From positions 63,743,066-63,807,065 of the forward strand of contig OZ026524.1 of the NCBI GenBank assembly GCA_964019695.1: a stretch of DNA of 64,000 nt. Direction: 5' to 3'. This DNA is from Loripinus fragilis. Lineage: Eukaryota; Mollusca; Bivalvia; Lucinida; Lucinidae. Below, in pieces: positions 23,714-32,879 of the stretch; positions within the stretch are counted from its first letter, which is position 1; every line of letters begins with the position of its first letter. Under the pieces are notes generated by a model. That model saw only the letters and a program-made list of their open reading frames with translations, was not told the origin of the DNA and did no database searches. A program made the translations under genes and the position numbers.

Positions 23714-24387
23714 CAAACCGAAGGTACCGCCAAACAAAGGCAAGGTGGTGAAGAGAAGTAGCAGGAATGTAGGGGGAAGGAGGGTCTTTAAAATAAACAA
23801 GGAACAAAACTAGAAGCACAAACTAGCAAGCCAAAGCAAAAGCAAGCATCAATTAACTAGCAGCAAGACAGCAACAAGCAGTGAACCTCCACAAGCCAGA
23901 GCATGGCCCCCAGACCTCCGGGACAGACTAACAGCAACAATCTGGTTGAATGCAACTGCCAGGCTGTCCCGAAGCAACAAAATCACCCTCTCGCCGGTAG
24001 AAGTTCCCCTAAGCGGCAAAACATACGTTTTACTTACGAATAGGTATTTACTATAAATGCTTCTGTTCTGTAAAAACAATTTAAAATTTATCATAAATAC
24101 ATCATTACAATCACACACATGAAACCTTACATTAACCAATGTGACTTAAATGCAACCCTATGATCAACTCATTCTTATAATTTAGAATTTTGATCAAGCA
24201 GGAACAGAAAGCCAATCCAGAGCCGACCCAAGCTGGGAGAATTATCACATATCAACTCTTACCAACTATAGTCCCGTGGAATAACATATTTCCCTAAACA
24301 ACTAGCCTGCCTCTCAGAGGAGAATATGCCCTGAGTAAGCATTAGCGAATCGGCAAAGAAAGGGCAACCTGTTCCTGGCTAGCAAAT
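23714..24387 (-). other. Ngaro 3' non-coding region
   Basis: Sequence between the hydrolase stop and B1. A 96-codon frame (23849-24139, - strand) has no recognisable domain and is not called as a gene. Confidence 0.5.
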
Positions 24388-24917
24388 CTACAGCTCTTTC
24401 AATAAGTGTGCAACTGAGTTGATAAAGAACTGCCTTAACCTTCTGGTCCCCTCTGTATTCAGATGGAGACCTCCATCATTGATCGCAAATAATTCCCTTA
24501 GTGGCAAGCGATTCTTTAGAAATGGCCTATAAGTATGTAGAAGGCGCACTCTACGGTCTTTACACAGCTTAACCAGACCCTTATTAACTAGTTTTACTCG
24601 GTCGCCATATGAGGCATGATCCTTGGGCCTGGGAAGAATGCTTGAAATTACAATCAAGGTAGCACTTTTTTGCCTGATAGAGGTAATTAAATTATTGAAG
24701 GCACTTAAGATAGCTCCTGAGTCCATTGTCTCAATATTGTTTGTGCCGACATGAAAAATGGCTATTGGTGTATCCAAAACTAAATGCCCCTTATCAATCT
24801 TGTAAGCAAGTTGATTAATATTAATACTGGGAAACGCTTTAACTTCTGCATGCCGTATACCCTCTACATACTTGGAGATAGAATCTGATATGATCTGGAC
24901 TTTTACTTCACTTGCCT
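24388..24917 (-). CDS. SGNH/GDSL-like hydrolase of the Ngaro element
   Basis: The frame is open from 24993 to a stop at 24388-24390 and has no in-frame ATG before the conserved motifs. I start it at 24917, just after a strong acceptor signal on the - strand (pyrimidine tract, then TTTCTTTCAG, with AG at 24918-24919). Visible SGNH blocks are IISDSI (block I, with Ser replacing the usual Gly and the nucleophile Ser at about 24880-24882), HVGTNNI (block III Asn) and DGGLHLN (block V Asp and His). At about 175 residues it is close to a minimal SGNH domain. Such esterase-like domains also occur in some CR1/L2 LINEs and Ngaro elements, where their role is unclear. The upstream exon is unknown. Confidence 0.75.
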
Positions 24918-24942
24918 CTGAAAGAAAGAAATGAGGAAAGGA
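24918..24942 (-). promoter_or_regulatory. Candidate 3' splice site before the hydrolase ORF
   Basis: On the - strand a run of pyrimidines (CCTTTCCTCATTTCTTTCTT) leads to TCAG and then the coding frame. A weak donor (AAG|GTAGCA at 24992) sits 75 bp upstream, but it follows the recombinase stop codon. A productive splice therefore probably uses a more distant donor. Confidence 0.5.
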
Positions 24943-24999
24943 AGTTAAAATTTTAATTATCTTATATACAAACTTAAAACTACATATGCTACCTTAGCA

Positions 25000-25983
25000 T
25001 CAGTCTAAGAAAATTATTTCCCTGGCCATTGCTTCACTAACTGATAACTTTTCCTTAAAATCAAAGGCCAAGTATCTTTTGTAACAATCAGATAACCAGT
25101 CCCCGTGGTGTTGAATGAGATCAGTAGGAACTCCCGCCTTGAAGGCCCATGTGCAACCTCCCCTACGAAAACTGTGTGATGAATACAGCTGGGGATCCCT
25201 TCCAGTTTTGCTTATCAAAATTTTGATTTTTTCCTGTAGGTGCTTATATAGTAAAGGTTTTATCCTGCCCTTGTCAGTTCTTCTGACAAAGGCAGGATCA
25301 TGAACCAAGGCTGGAGTAGCTCTGATCATGTTTTTGAAGGCCAACACGGGACATAGTACTGACTCAGGTATTGCCACTAATGGCACTTGTAAAAGCCTAG
25401 AACCAAATTGGTTAGTTTTGGACCACTTAATTAAGACAACTAAAACATCCTGAAAAACCTTGACATCTTGTCTAATCAGTTGTTTACTGGGATCGAAATC
25501 TTCAACTGAAATAGGAACCAAATTGCTTTTTCTGGCCATTAGAAAGAACATGAATAGGCACAAACACCAAAATGTTATATCGTCAGAATTAGACATATCC
25601 AAAAAGGTATAGATTTCCCTCAAAATCTGTGGGGTCATGGGGAGGGCTCGATTGGGCGTGTGTTTTTTGATGCGCGCCAATCCCTTAAACACCAAGTCAA
25701 TCTGAAACAAATTTTCTTCAGGAAACTGCATTCCTAGGAAAAGATGCATTGTCTTTACCCCAGAAATATAGTTTCTGATTGACTCCACAGATTTAAAAGA
25801 TCTCCCTAAAAACTGTCCATATAAACATAAAGTATCAGTGGTGGCCGGGATGGTCTTCAGTCCGTAAAATTTACAGAATAATAAATATGCCCTCCATTGA
25901 ACCTTCAAATTCTTAGAGGTCCCCTCAGCAAAGGCTGCTTTCATCGAAGTCTTGACCTCTTTTTTCAAAACTTCTAAGGACAT
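25000..25983 (-). CDS. Tyrosine recombinase of the Ngaro element
   Basis: 327 aa with an ATG at 25983. It would integrate the circular DNA intermediate by site-specific recombination. The N-terminal SAM-like part (about 1-100) has an alternating helical pattern (KNLKVQWRAYLLFCKFYG). The catalytic part has Arg151 in the ARKSNL motif, His270-x-x-Arg273 in SSHSFRRGG, His293 in QHHGDW, and the nucleophile Tyr at 301 or 304 (YKRYLAF). Lys187 or Lys189 may be the catalytic lysine. The length fits DIRS-order recombinases. An acceptor-like site lies 2 bp upstream of the ATG (see 25986). Confidence 0.92.
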   Translation of the reverse strand: MSLEVLKKEVKTSMKAAFAEGTSKNLKVQWRAYLLFCKFYGLKTIPATTDTLCLYGQFLGRSFKSVESIRNYISGVKTMHLFLGMQFPEENLFQIDLVFKGLARIKKHTPNRALPMTPQILREIYTFLDMSNSDDITFWCLCLFMFFLMARKSNLVPISVEDFDPSKQLIRQDVKVFQDVLVVLIKWSKTNQFGSRLLQVPLVAIPESVLCPVLAFKNMIRATPALVHDPAFVRRTDKGRIKPLLYKHLQEKIKILISKTGRDPQLYSSHSFRRGGCTWAFKAGVPTDLIQHHGDWLSDCYKRYLAFDFKEKLSVSEAMAREIIFLD

Positions 25984-25985
25984 TT

Positions 25986-26010
25986 CTGCAATTCAACAAA
26001 AATAAATAAA
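25986..26010 (-). promoter_or_regulatory. Candidate 3' splice site before the recombinase ATG
   Basis: On the - strand TTTTTGTTGAATTGCAG is followed by AA and the ATG. A donor-like TTG|GTAGGA overlaps the RT-RNase H stop codon, with the intron starting at 26170. The pair would remove 185 bp and place the stop one base before the ATG. Confidence 0.45.
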
Positions 26011-26166
26011 GTTAGGTAAAATATGGGCGAAAGTGTATTTACATCCGAAGACTAAAATCCCTGAAGCTAAACAAATAAAGGTATGATGTTTGGTGTCAAT
26101 AATCACCATACTGGGAGAAAAGGGGGCCACTAGCTAACAGCATATACTGAGTTTTCCTTACTGTTC

Positions 26167-27945
26167 CTACCAAGGATTGGAAAAATAAAACAAACTGCTG
26201 TCTACTGGGATACGCGTCCCATCCAAACCGCCTAAATTCTCCCTTAACAATGCTTCAGAATTCTTATGCAAATGCCATCTGGACAGAATGTCGGCTATTC
26301 TGTTATCTTCCCCGCGGGTGTGTTGAGTTTTAATGACAAAATCATTTCTAGCTGCAATGAAACTGATCTCCCTCAAGCATGACTGATGAAAAGGATCTTT
26401 TGAAGCTCCCCGGTTAATGACATTGCAGGAAGACATATTGTCACACAATATCAGGACCTTTTTGCCTCTCAAGCGCTTACCCCAGACCTTTAGAGCTACA
26501 ACAATAGTCAAGAGCTCTAAGGCATTGATGTGTAATTGTTGTTGAATTATGAAGGGAGGGAACTCCTCATGAAACACTTCAAGACCCAGTATCCCCCCAC
26601 ACCCAGTGGGACAAGCATCACAAGAAAATACCTGATCAGGCTCTGAAAACTCTTCTAATAACATCATTGAGATTCCGTTAAAACAAGGTAAAAACAAACT
26701 CCACCATAGGAGATCTAACTTGACATATGATGGAATAGGCTGAGCAGATTTCTTACCGTGAATTAACCTCAACCAGTTCAGGATCCTGGCAATGAATACC
26801 CTACTTGCTTGCACACAAGAAGCTACAAATGACAATTTTCCTACTAAAGACTGCAGTTCTTTCAATGTAGCAGACTGCTTCTGCAACCATAATTGCAAAA
26901 GATCTAACAGTTCCTGCACTCTCTCCGGAGTAACACTCAGTGTTAAATCTTCTGAATTAAACAACACCCCGATGAAAGTCATGCAGGTGCTCGGGGGACA
27001 AGCCTTTTCCTTGGATTCCTCTAATCCACATGAAAGTAAAACATTGCCAAGCTCCTCGTATGATTTTAAGGCCAATTCGGGAGCATCTGCTCCCGCAAGG
27101 TCATCCAGGTAATTAAGAATAGCTATTTGCATCAGTTGACACATATAACGAATTGCATTCGTGACCCGTTGACAAATGAAGGCAGCAGACCGCAAACCCA
27201 TTGATAAATACAAGTCAAAATAGAACTTTCCTTCAAACTGATAGCCCAATAAGGGGACATCACTAACGTCTACTGGTATTTGGCGATAAGCCCGTTTTAA
27301 GTCTCGCTTAAATAAATGGCAACCCTTCCCTTTTATTTTGATCAATGCAACCAAGTCATCCACCCTGGGAAAAGAAAGATCAATTTTGGTGCCTAAGTAA
27401 CTATCTTTTGGAATACCTTCGTTTATCGCGGCTCCCTCAGGGAAACTGAGATCTAAAATTACACGTCTCTCGGATGAATCTTTCTTACTCACAGTGTTAA
27501 GTGGGGAAATACAGCACTCATTTGAAAAAGGGGTTTCCGAAAATGGGCCTAGCACAGCTTTGTAAGACATTTCCTTTTCTAAATATTTTCTGACCTCTAG
27601 CGGATATTCTGAAACCCCTTTATGATTTTTACCCTTGTTGGCAGATTTGTTGAATTTTCCTGTGAATCCTATGGGAAAACCGAACTCCAGAAAATCAACT
27701 ACAATTTTGTCGTTATAATCTGAAAGCATGAAGCGAAAAAACTCAATATTCAGCTTTGTCTCTAGGGGAATGCGACATGCTTCAAAATTGTACCTGCCAG
27801 AACTGAATACCTTTTGATATAGTTCGAAAAAATTCACGAGCCGAGAGGGCGTTTCTGAATGATGGGAATTAATAATTGTCTGATCTTTCAATTGAAGGGA
27901 CTGATTTGGATTTGGGTCATCTGCCTTAATGTTGTCAACCCTTAG
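26167..27945 (-). CDS. Reverse transcriptase-RNase H of the Ngaro element (pol, readthrough frame)
   Basis: 592 codons from just after the Gag UGA to a TAG stop. There is no ATG at the start, and the first near-cognate codon is TTG at 27889-27891. Numbering from that TTG, RT spans about 95-330. It has RVILDLSFP, the first catalytic Asp at 197 (FKRDLKRAYRQI), DLYLSMGLRSA, the YLDD box at 261-264 and a FIGVLF thumb-side motif. RNase H spans about 420-540, with Asp425 (SCDACPTG), Glu459 (NALEL), Asp484 (LCDNMSS) and Asp529/534 (EDNRIADILSRW). All catalytic residues are present. The frame is the same as Gag, so the product would be a Gag-Pol fusion of about 1,019 aa if the stop is read through. 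Confidence 0.92.
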   Translation of the reverse strand, partial: LRVDNIKADDPNPNQSLQLKDQTIINSHHSETPSRLVNFFELYQKVFSSGRYNFEACRIPLETKLNIEFFRFMLSDYNDKIVVDFLEFGFPIGFTGKFNKSANKGKNHKGVSEYPLEVRKYLEKEMSYKAVLGPFSETPFSNECCISPLNTVSKKDSSERRVILDLSFPEGAAINEGIPKDSYLGTKIDLSFPRVDDLVALIKIKGKGCHLFKRDLKRAYRQIPVDVSDVPLLGYQFEGKFYFDLYLSMGLRSAAFICQRVTNAIRYMCQLMQIAILNYLDDLAGADAPELALKSYEELGNVLLSCGLEESKEKACPPSTCMTFIGVLFNSEDLTLSVTPERVQELLDLLQLWLQKQSATLKELQSLVGKLSFVASCVQASRVFIARILNWLRLIHGKKSAQPIPSYVKLDLLWWSLFLPCFNGISMMLLEEFSEPDQVFSCDACPTGCGGILGLEVFHEEFPPFIIQQQLHINALELLTIVVALKVWGKRLRGKKVLILCDNMSSCNVINRGASKDPFHQSCLREISFIAARNDFVIKTQHTRGEDNRIADILSRWHLHKNSEALLRENLGGLDGTRIPVDSSLFYFSNPW

Positions 27946-27951
27946 TCATTT
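27940..27951 (-). promoter_or_regulatory. Gag-pol junction: in-frame UGA-CUA readthrough signal
   Basis: Reading on the - strand AAA AAA TGA CTA AGG, the stop at 27946-27948 is the only in-frame stop between Gag and RT. UGA followed by CUA is the best known efficient readthrough context in animal and viral mRNAs. What is seen is the single stop and its context. Readthrough itself is inferred. Confidence 0.65.
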
Positions 27952-29226
27952 TTTGAAATATGGGCAGGCTGAAGAGTTCTGTGGGTGTTCCAATTTAGTT
28001 TTGTCTGCCCTAAAACAAGCGCTGCAAAAATGTCGGACTGTCCTGAGCTGACCCTTAATGTGCTTCTGATGAGACGATGCAGAAAAGGTACAAGACTGTT
28101 TATTGAAATCAGGGCACCACCATGCAGTGTCCTGATCTTTCAACCCTTCTTTTTTGGTTTGCACCCTTCCTTTTAATGGAAATCTTGCTAACATTGGGGT
28201 TTCAATTTCATTTGACTCATCAGACCACTTATTCAAGCCAATCTCAATACGTCTGACCCATGCAGCATAAAACTTCAACAGGGCATGCCATTCATAGATA
28301 TTTGAAAAATACATAATCTTTTTTAACAATTTCAGCCTCCCCAATTTCTCTGAAGCTGAGATTCTCCGACTCAGAACAATCTCAAGTTCTCCAGCAACAA
28401 ACATCTTAATATCCAGAGACATGAATGAAACAGACTCTGAAACAAACTCAAATTGTAAGGTAGAATGCGGCCAGATTTGTGGAAATTTGACTGTATCGGC
28501 CGACTTTTTGTACAAGCCAGACTGTAATGTCTTTTTCTTAGGCTTAGATGATATCTCATGACCGGAGTCAGAATCATAATCACAATCGCTATCATGAGAA
28601 GAACTGTCAGACTCAGATGACTCTGATTGCAACCCTAAAGCACTCATTTGTTCACTAACCTCTGCATTGAGGCTGGGCAAAGCCCTCAGTTCAGTCAGAG
28701 AAGCTTCATCTGGCTTAGGGAATTTAACAGTTTTTGTGGCTAATTTTGCCTCACTGTCTCTAGATCTAGTTTTTACTTTACTTGGCTTAGCCACCGATCG
28801 CTTTGTCACACATTTTCGCGACTTTTCAGTCTTAAGCTCACCTTCCTCCTCCGTTTTCCTCAGCTGCTGCTCTGCCACGAATAGCTCTCGCCTTAGCTTA
28901 TCTAGCCGGTCCATACGCTGTTTCTTCTCTTTCTTCAAGGAAGCTTGTTTCAGCTGCGAACTGACTTCATTCAGCGACGTTTCCAGCTCCTCTATTTCGC
29001 GATCTAGGTCGGACAGCAGCTTCTCCTGTTCGCCTTCGTGACCCAGATCTGATGTTGCTGCTCTCGCTCCCTCCTTACCTCGCGCACTCTCATAGGACCC
29101 TGTCTCATCGCAGTCGGTTCCAGCGATGAGTCTGCCATCGTTCATTGCTTTGTAATCGATTGTCAGCTTGGTCCTTGACGATCGTTCTTTGTGTCTGGCA
29201 CCGGCCCCAAGCCTGTCCTCGCTCAT
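27946..29226 (-). CDS. Gag-like protein of the Ngaro element
   Basis: 426 aa with an ATG at 29226. It is expected to be the structural RNA-binding protein. The N-terminal third is charged, with a likely coiled coil at about 65-130 (heptads in LDREIEELETSLNEV and the following Lys/Glu-rich helix). A Lys-rich linker and a Ser/Asp acidic tract (about 200-225) follow. A globular region precedes a C-terminal Cys/His cluster: Cys371, Cys379, His386, His389, His399, Cys401, Cys404, His414 and Cys421, probably zinc-binding as in other DIRS/Ngaro Gag proteins. It ends YFKK before UGA-CUA. Confidence 0.85.
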   Translation of the reverse strand: MSEDRLGAGARHKERSSRTKLTIDYKAMNDGRLIAGTDCDETGSYESARGKEGARAATSDLGHEGEQEKLLSDLDREIEELETSLNEVSSQLKQASLKKEKKQRMDRLDKLRRELFVAEQQLRKTEEEGELKTEKSRKCVTKRSVAKPSKVKTRSRDSEAKLATKTVKFPKPDEASLTELRALPSLNAEVSEQMSALGLQSESSESDSSSHDSDCDYDSDSGHEISSKPKKKTLQSGLYKKSADTVKFPQIWPHSTLQFEFVSESVSFMSLDIKMFVAGELEIVLSRRISASEKLGRLKLLKKIMYFSNIYEWHALLKFYAAWVRRIEIGLNKWSDESNEIETPMLARFPLKGRVQTKKEGLKDQDTAWWCPDFNKQSCTFSASSHQKHIKGQLRTVRHFCSACFRADKTKLEHPQNSSACPYFKK

Positions 29227-29343
29227 AATTTAGGACTCACAACAACTTCTGAGAAAAGTTCTTTAAGGAGTAAAGGCTTCCAGATGTCTAGACGTAGGTA
29301 GGCTGAAAGTCTTTGAAGCTAGGAAATGGTACGATCGAACTGA
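29227..29343 (-). other. Ngaro 5' leader
   Basis: 117 bp between repeat A1 and the Gag ATG. It is unique within the element and probably part of the 5' UTR. No promoter motif was identified with confidence. Confidence 0.5.
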
Positions 29344-29579
29344 TAAAAATTTTTCCAACAGAGTTTCGACAGACGGCTGATCTCAGCGATGTACTAATAT
29401 ATAATGCTAGTATTCTAAACAAAGAGATAGAGCACCTGGCGGGAAATAATTTTCCACCAATCAGCGTGCGGCTATAAATAAAGGAATTCCTCTAGCTCAC
29501 TTTCCATAAATAAACGGGTATCCCCAGACCGCCAGACTGGTTCCGCGTTTAATTAATGCATATGGAACATATGCCCCCC
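29344..29579 (-). repeat. Ngaro split direct repeat A1 (5' end)
   Basis: 236 bp. On the - strand it starts GGGGGGCATATGTTCCATATG, adjacent to the flank ...AATAAT. It differs from A2 by an 8-bp stretch that creates a doubled GTCTGG, and by one base in the G run. It should hold the 5' promoter. Confidence 0.88.
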
Positions 29580-30060
29580 ATTATTTATTACTGACCAAAC
29601 ATCGACTCAGCTAATTGTACGTGAATTATGCACGTTGACTCTCAATAGTGTGCTGTACATGTGACACATGCTCGTTTTTTTTTTCTAAAATACTAGCCCC
29701 GAAGAGAGAGAAAGTTGCGTAAAATGAGACAGTCATTAAGGCGAGAGAGAATAAAATAAGTTGATGTATAGTGATTGCTGTGGACGTTTGCAACACAAGG
29801 GGTCATTCGGTTTCGTGCAAAATGCAGAGAAAATTGTGCAAGTCGCATGTTGTTTTTTTTCTCACCGAAACATCAAATGCGGAAAATAAAGCCACCGTAT
29901 ATTTAATACTTTTACCGACATGCCTGCAGCAACTCACACGTGGTCATCATCTCATTTTTTTTCACGGTACATTACCGTTAAATTTAGGCCTAAATATGTA
30001 TGAGACTGACACCCCTACCCTCCCCTCCCTTTTAAGGATTTTAAAGGAGTAAGCTAAGTT
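29580..30060. other. Right flank of the Ngaro-like element
   Basis: No coding exon is supported. The frame at 29771-30052 has no recognisable domain and is probably chance. Confidence 0.35.
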
Positions 30061-30064
30061 TTGA

Positions 30065-30145
30065 ATACTTATTGAAAATATTATGGAAAATGGAGCATTT
30101 GCTCCAAAGAGTAAATGCTCCATTTTCCATTATATTTTCAAATAT
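30065..30145. repeat. Hairpin with ATTATGGAAAATGGAG arms
   Basis: TTGAAAATATTATGGAAAAT...GCTCC faces GGAGC...-type complement around CAAAGAGTAAATG, with arms of about 33 bp. A diverged relative lies at about 11630-11700. Confidence 0.6.
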
Positions 30146-30380
30146 GTGATATTTCAAAGGCGTTATTATGGAGTAAAGGGTTAAGCATCTCCCTCTCAAT
30201 TACTGGATACCAAACTTCACAGGTCGAATGATCCCTGGATAGTCCTCTTTCAAACTTAAGAGTTCAGTTCCATGCAGAATTCTGGTTGCCATTGCTGCCA
30301 AAAGGAAAAACTTTATAAAATCTTGTCAAAAGCTTAAAAATAATGGTCCTGGTCTATCATATCAAGATTGTTCAAATTAT

Positions 30381-32581
30381 TATAGCCTCACTTTGAAAAA
30401 GTGGGGCTATACTGGATTTGGGTTGTCCGTCATTCTGTCCTGTCCATCCATCATTATTTTGTGTTGCGCTCAATATCAAGTGGGGCTATACTGGCTTTGC
30501 ATTGTCTGTCCATCCCTCATTCCATCCATCACCGGGCCGCGTAGCGCAGTCGGTAACGTGTCTGACTACAGATGCGTGTCTGACTGCAGATCCAGGGGTC
30601 GCGAGTTCCATCCCGGCGCGGTACCATACTTTCGTGGAGATTGATCATGAAATAATTTCTACGGTCATTCTCCTCCCTTCCGCTGATTTATTCACATAGG
30701 GTTGTTGTCAGTTACAAGCGAAAGTATGTGCACAAATTACTGGTTAACCGCTTGCTCAAGCCTGCCCAGGAAAAAGTGTGGTTAAGTGAACTGACCGTCC
30801 CGCAATGACCATAGCTGTTGACATGGGACGTAAAGTAACAAAAACAAACAAACATTCCATCCATCATAATTTGGTTTCCGCTCAATATCTTGAAAATAAA
30901 GTGATAAAATTTTACCAAATTTTGTATATACATTGATATTGACAAGATCTTGATTGGGATCGTTACACATCATTTTTCGCACATTTGTATCAGAGTTATG
31001 GCCCTTGACTGATGTTGGTATTTCATTTCCGCTCAATATCTTGAGAGATAATTGAGATAGAATTTGACCAAACTGTATGTGCATTGATGTTGACAAGTAT
31101 TACCTGTTAGTTTTTGCAAATTTGTAACAGAGTTATGGCTATTGATTGATTTTTATTTCTGATCAATGTACTGGGAACAAATAGATAAATTATTACCAAA
31201 TTTTGTATATGCATTGATATTGACAAGATCTGAATTGGGATCGTTACACATCATTTTCGGCACATTTGTAACAAGTTATAGCCCTTGACTCCTGTCAGAA
31301 CTTTGTTTCCACTCAATATCTTGAGAACTGATAGAATATGACCAAATTTTGTATGTTCATTGATATTGACAAGATCACAGTTTGGGATTGTTACCTGTAA
31401 TTTTTCGCAAATTTGTAACAAAGAGTTATGGCACTTGAATGATTTCAGATTTTTGTTTCTGCTCAATATCTTCCGAGCAAATTGGTAAAATTTCACCAAA
31501 TTTTATATATACATTTATATTGACAAGATCTAGGTTGGGATTGTTACCCGTCATTTTTTGCTCATTTGTTACAGAGTTACAGCCCTTGATTGATGTCAGA
31601 ATTTTGTTTCAGCTCAATTATTTACGGCACTTTTCATTTGCACACTGAATCATATCTTTTGCGCACTTTGATTCCTTCATTTGCGCACGATTCTGCATAT
31701 CATTTGCGCACCTTTTTCACACCTTATTAAAATGTAATTATGAGTAATTAAGGTAGTTGAAAGTTGTTACAGGTAGTTATACATTTATAAAGGTGCATTG
31801 AGCATTCTTAAGCCTTCCGTTAGCCGAACTTTCTTCAGCACACAGTTGCAGCTCTGATGGGTCTGGCGGTTATACTAACCGTGGCTTTCTTTTTTCAGTT
31901 TAATACGTTTTTGCTCATGTTCAACCTTTCTTTTGTCAGATTCATGGCTTTGCTAGCATTTACTTCATTGATGTCGATGCATTCGGAATCTGTTTTAAAA
32001 GTTCTTTACAGGATTAAGCTGCACATCTCCAATTTAAAATAAAGTTTTTTGATAACCAAAATTTGTAGTCATAAAAAATTATACATTTATTCCCTAAATT
32101 TGTTTCTGACAATTTAAAATCCACTATTGTTCAAATATGAAAGTGACTACGAAACAGGTGTATTGCCCCTGATTGGGCCCTGATTATCATCGCATATTGC
32201 AAAAAATGCGCAAATGCAATGCGCCCAATATTTATAATAATCTTCTGAACAAATGTCTGCTCAATATCTTCAGAACAAATGGACATAATTTTACCATATT
32301 TTGATATGCACATAATCTAGGTTGAAATGGTATCCTGTCATTTTTCTTAAATTTGTAACAAGAGTTATGGCCCTCGATTGATATCAGAATTTCCTTTCCA
32401 CTCAATATCTTGAGAACAAATGAATCGAATGTCACTTAATTTTTTATATGCATTTATATTGGCAAGATCTGGGTTGGGAATGTTACCTATCATTTTTCAC
32501 AAATTTGTAACAAGTTATGGCCCTTGATTGATGTGTTTACGGCATGAAAAGCACTACAGCCAGATTCTCTGATAATTCTAG
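30381..32581 (-). mobile_element. Pearl-like element with a nested SINE
   Basis: On the - strand it starts CTAGAATTATCAGAGAATC and continues with about nine diverged units of about 185 bp ('CTCAATATCTTGAGAACAAAT' in + orientation, 'GATATTGACAAGATC', 'AGAGTTATGGCCCTTGA'). It then passes through a CCAT/GTCC-type degenerate microsatellite to a terminal hairpin AGCCCCACTTTTTC...GTGAGGCTATAA. A SINE is inserted at 30532-30852. The segment at about 31620-32200 is interrupted by non-unit sequence. Confidence 0.55.
30532..30852 (+). mobile_element. tRNA-derived SINE, family 2
   Basis: The 321-bp body has a tRNA-like head (GGGCCGCGTAGCGCAGTCGG A box, GGTCGCGAGTTCCATCCC B box) and an A/C-rich tail. 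It is flanked by a perfect 14-bp duplication CATTCCATCCATCA (30518-30531 and 30853-30866). The head carries an internal near-duplication around GTGTCTGACTACAGAT, also present in the copy at 46731-47046. Confidence 0.85.
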
Positions 32582-32609
32582 TTAGCTTAGAGTTTTGGAA
32601 TGTTTTCTT

Positions 32610-32710
32610 TGATTTGATTGTTAACGTCCCAGTCAACCATTTTCAGTTATGTCGGGCCGGGTCTTCCTTTGTTGAACCAGGACTAAGCAGGGATTAACCT
32701 TTTTCTACAC
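32610..32710 (-). mobile_element. SINE family 1, truncated copy
   Basis: TTGATTTGATTGTTAACGTCC...TTGAACCAGGACTAAGCAGG matches the tail and body of the SINE at 14217-14414 in reverse orientation. The tRNA head is missing. Confidence 0.6.
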
Positions 32711-32879
32711 GCATATTGAAAAGCTCAAGAGAAAATAACGTGAAAAGGTGAACTAAAAGTCGATTTTCGTGTCTTTTATGAATGTGGCAGTACTTTTTTT
32801 ATAAAAATAATAATTAAAATATTTATTTCAAGAGGAAAACGTATTTGACACAATTGCTTGTCTTAACATATGACCCTCT

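Larger units (their letters stand above)
22282..29579 (-). mobile_element. Full-length Ngaro-type tyrosine-recombinase retrotransposon
   Basis: 7.3 kb, read right to left. Repeat A1 (29344-29579) is followed by Gag, RT-RNase H, tyrosine recombinase and SGNH hydrolase ORFs, then B1 (23187-23713), A2 (22960-23186) and B2 (22282-22808). A1 matches A2 and B1 matches B2 in direct orientation, and B1 abuts A2. This is the split-direct-repeat layout of Ngaro/PAT elements of the DIRS order, which use a tyrosine recombinase instead of an integrase and make no target duplication. None is seen here. SGNH hydrolase ORFs are known from some Ngaro elements. All ORFs look intact and the B copies look identical, so the copy is young and could be active. 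Confidence 0.92.

Noticed and set aside
23849..24139. 96-codon frame in the Ngaro 3' region as a fifth gene
   Set aside because: No recognisable domain and no start context. It is composition-biased.
27985..29041. Plus-strand frames opposite the Gag ORF
   Set aside because: They are antisense shadows of a well-supported coding frame.
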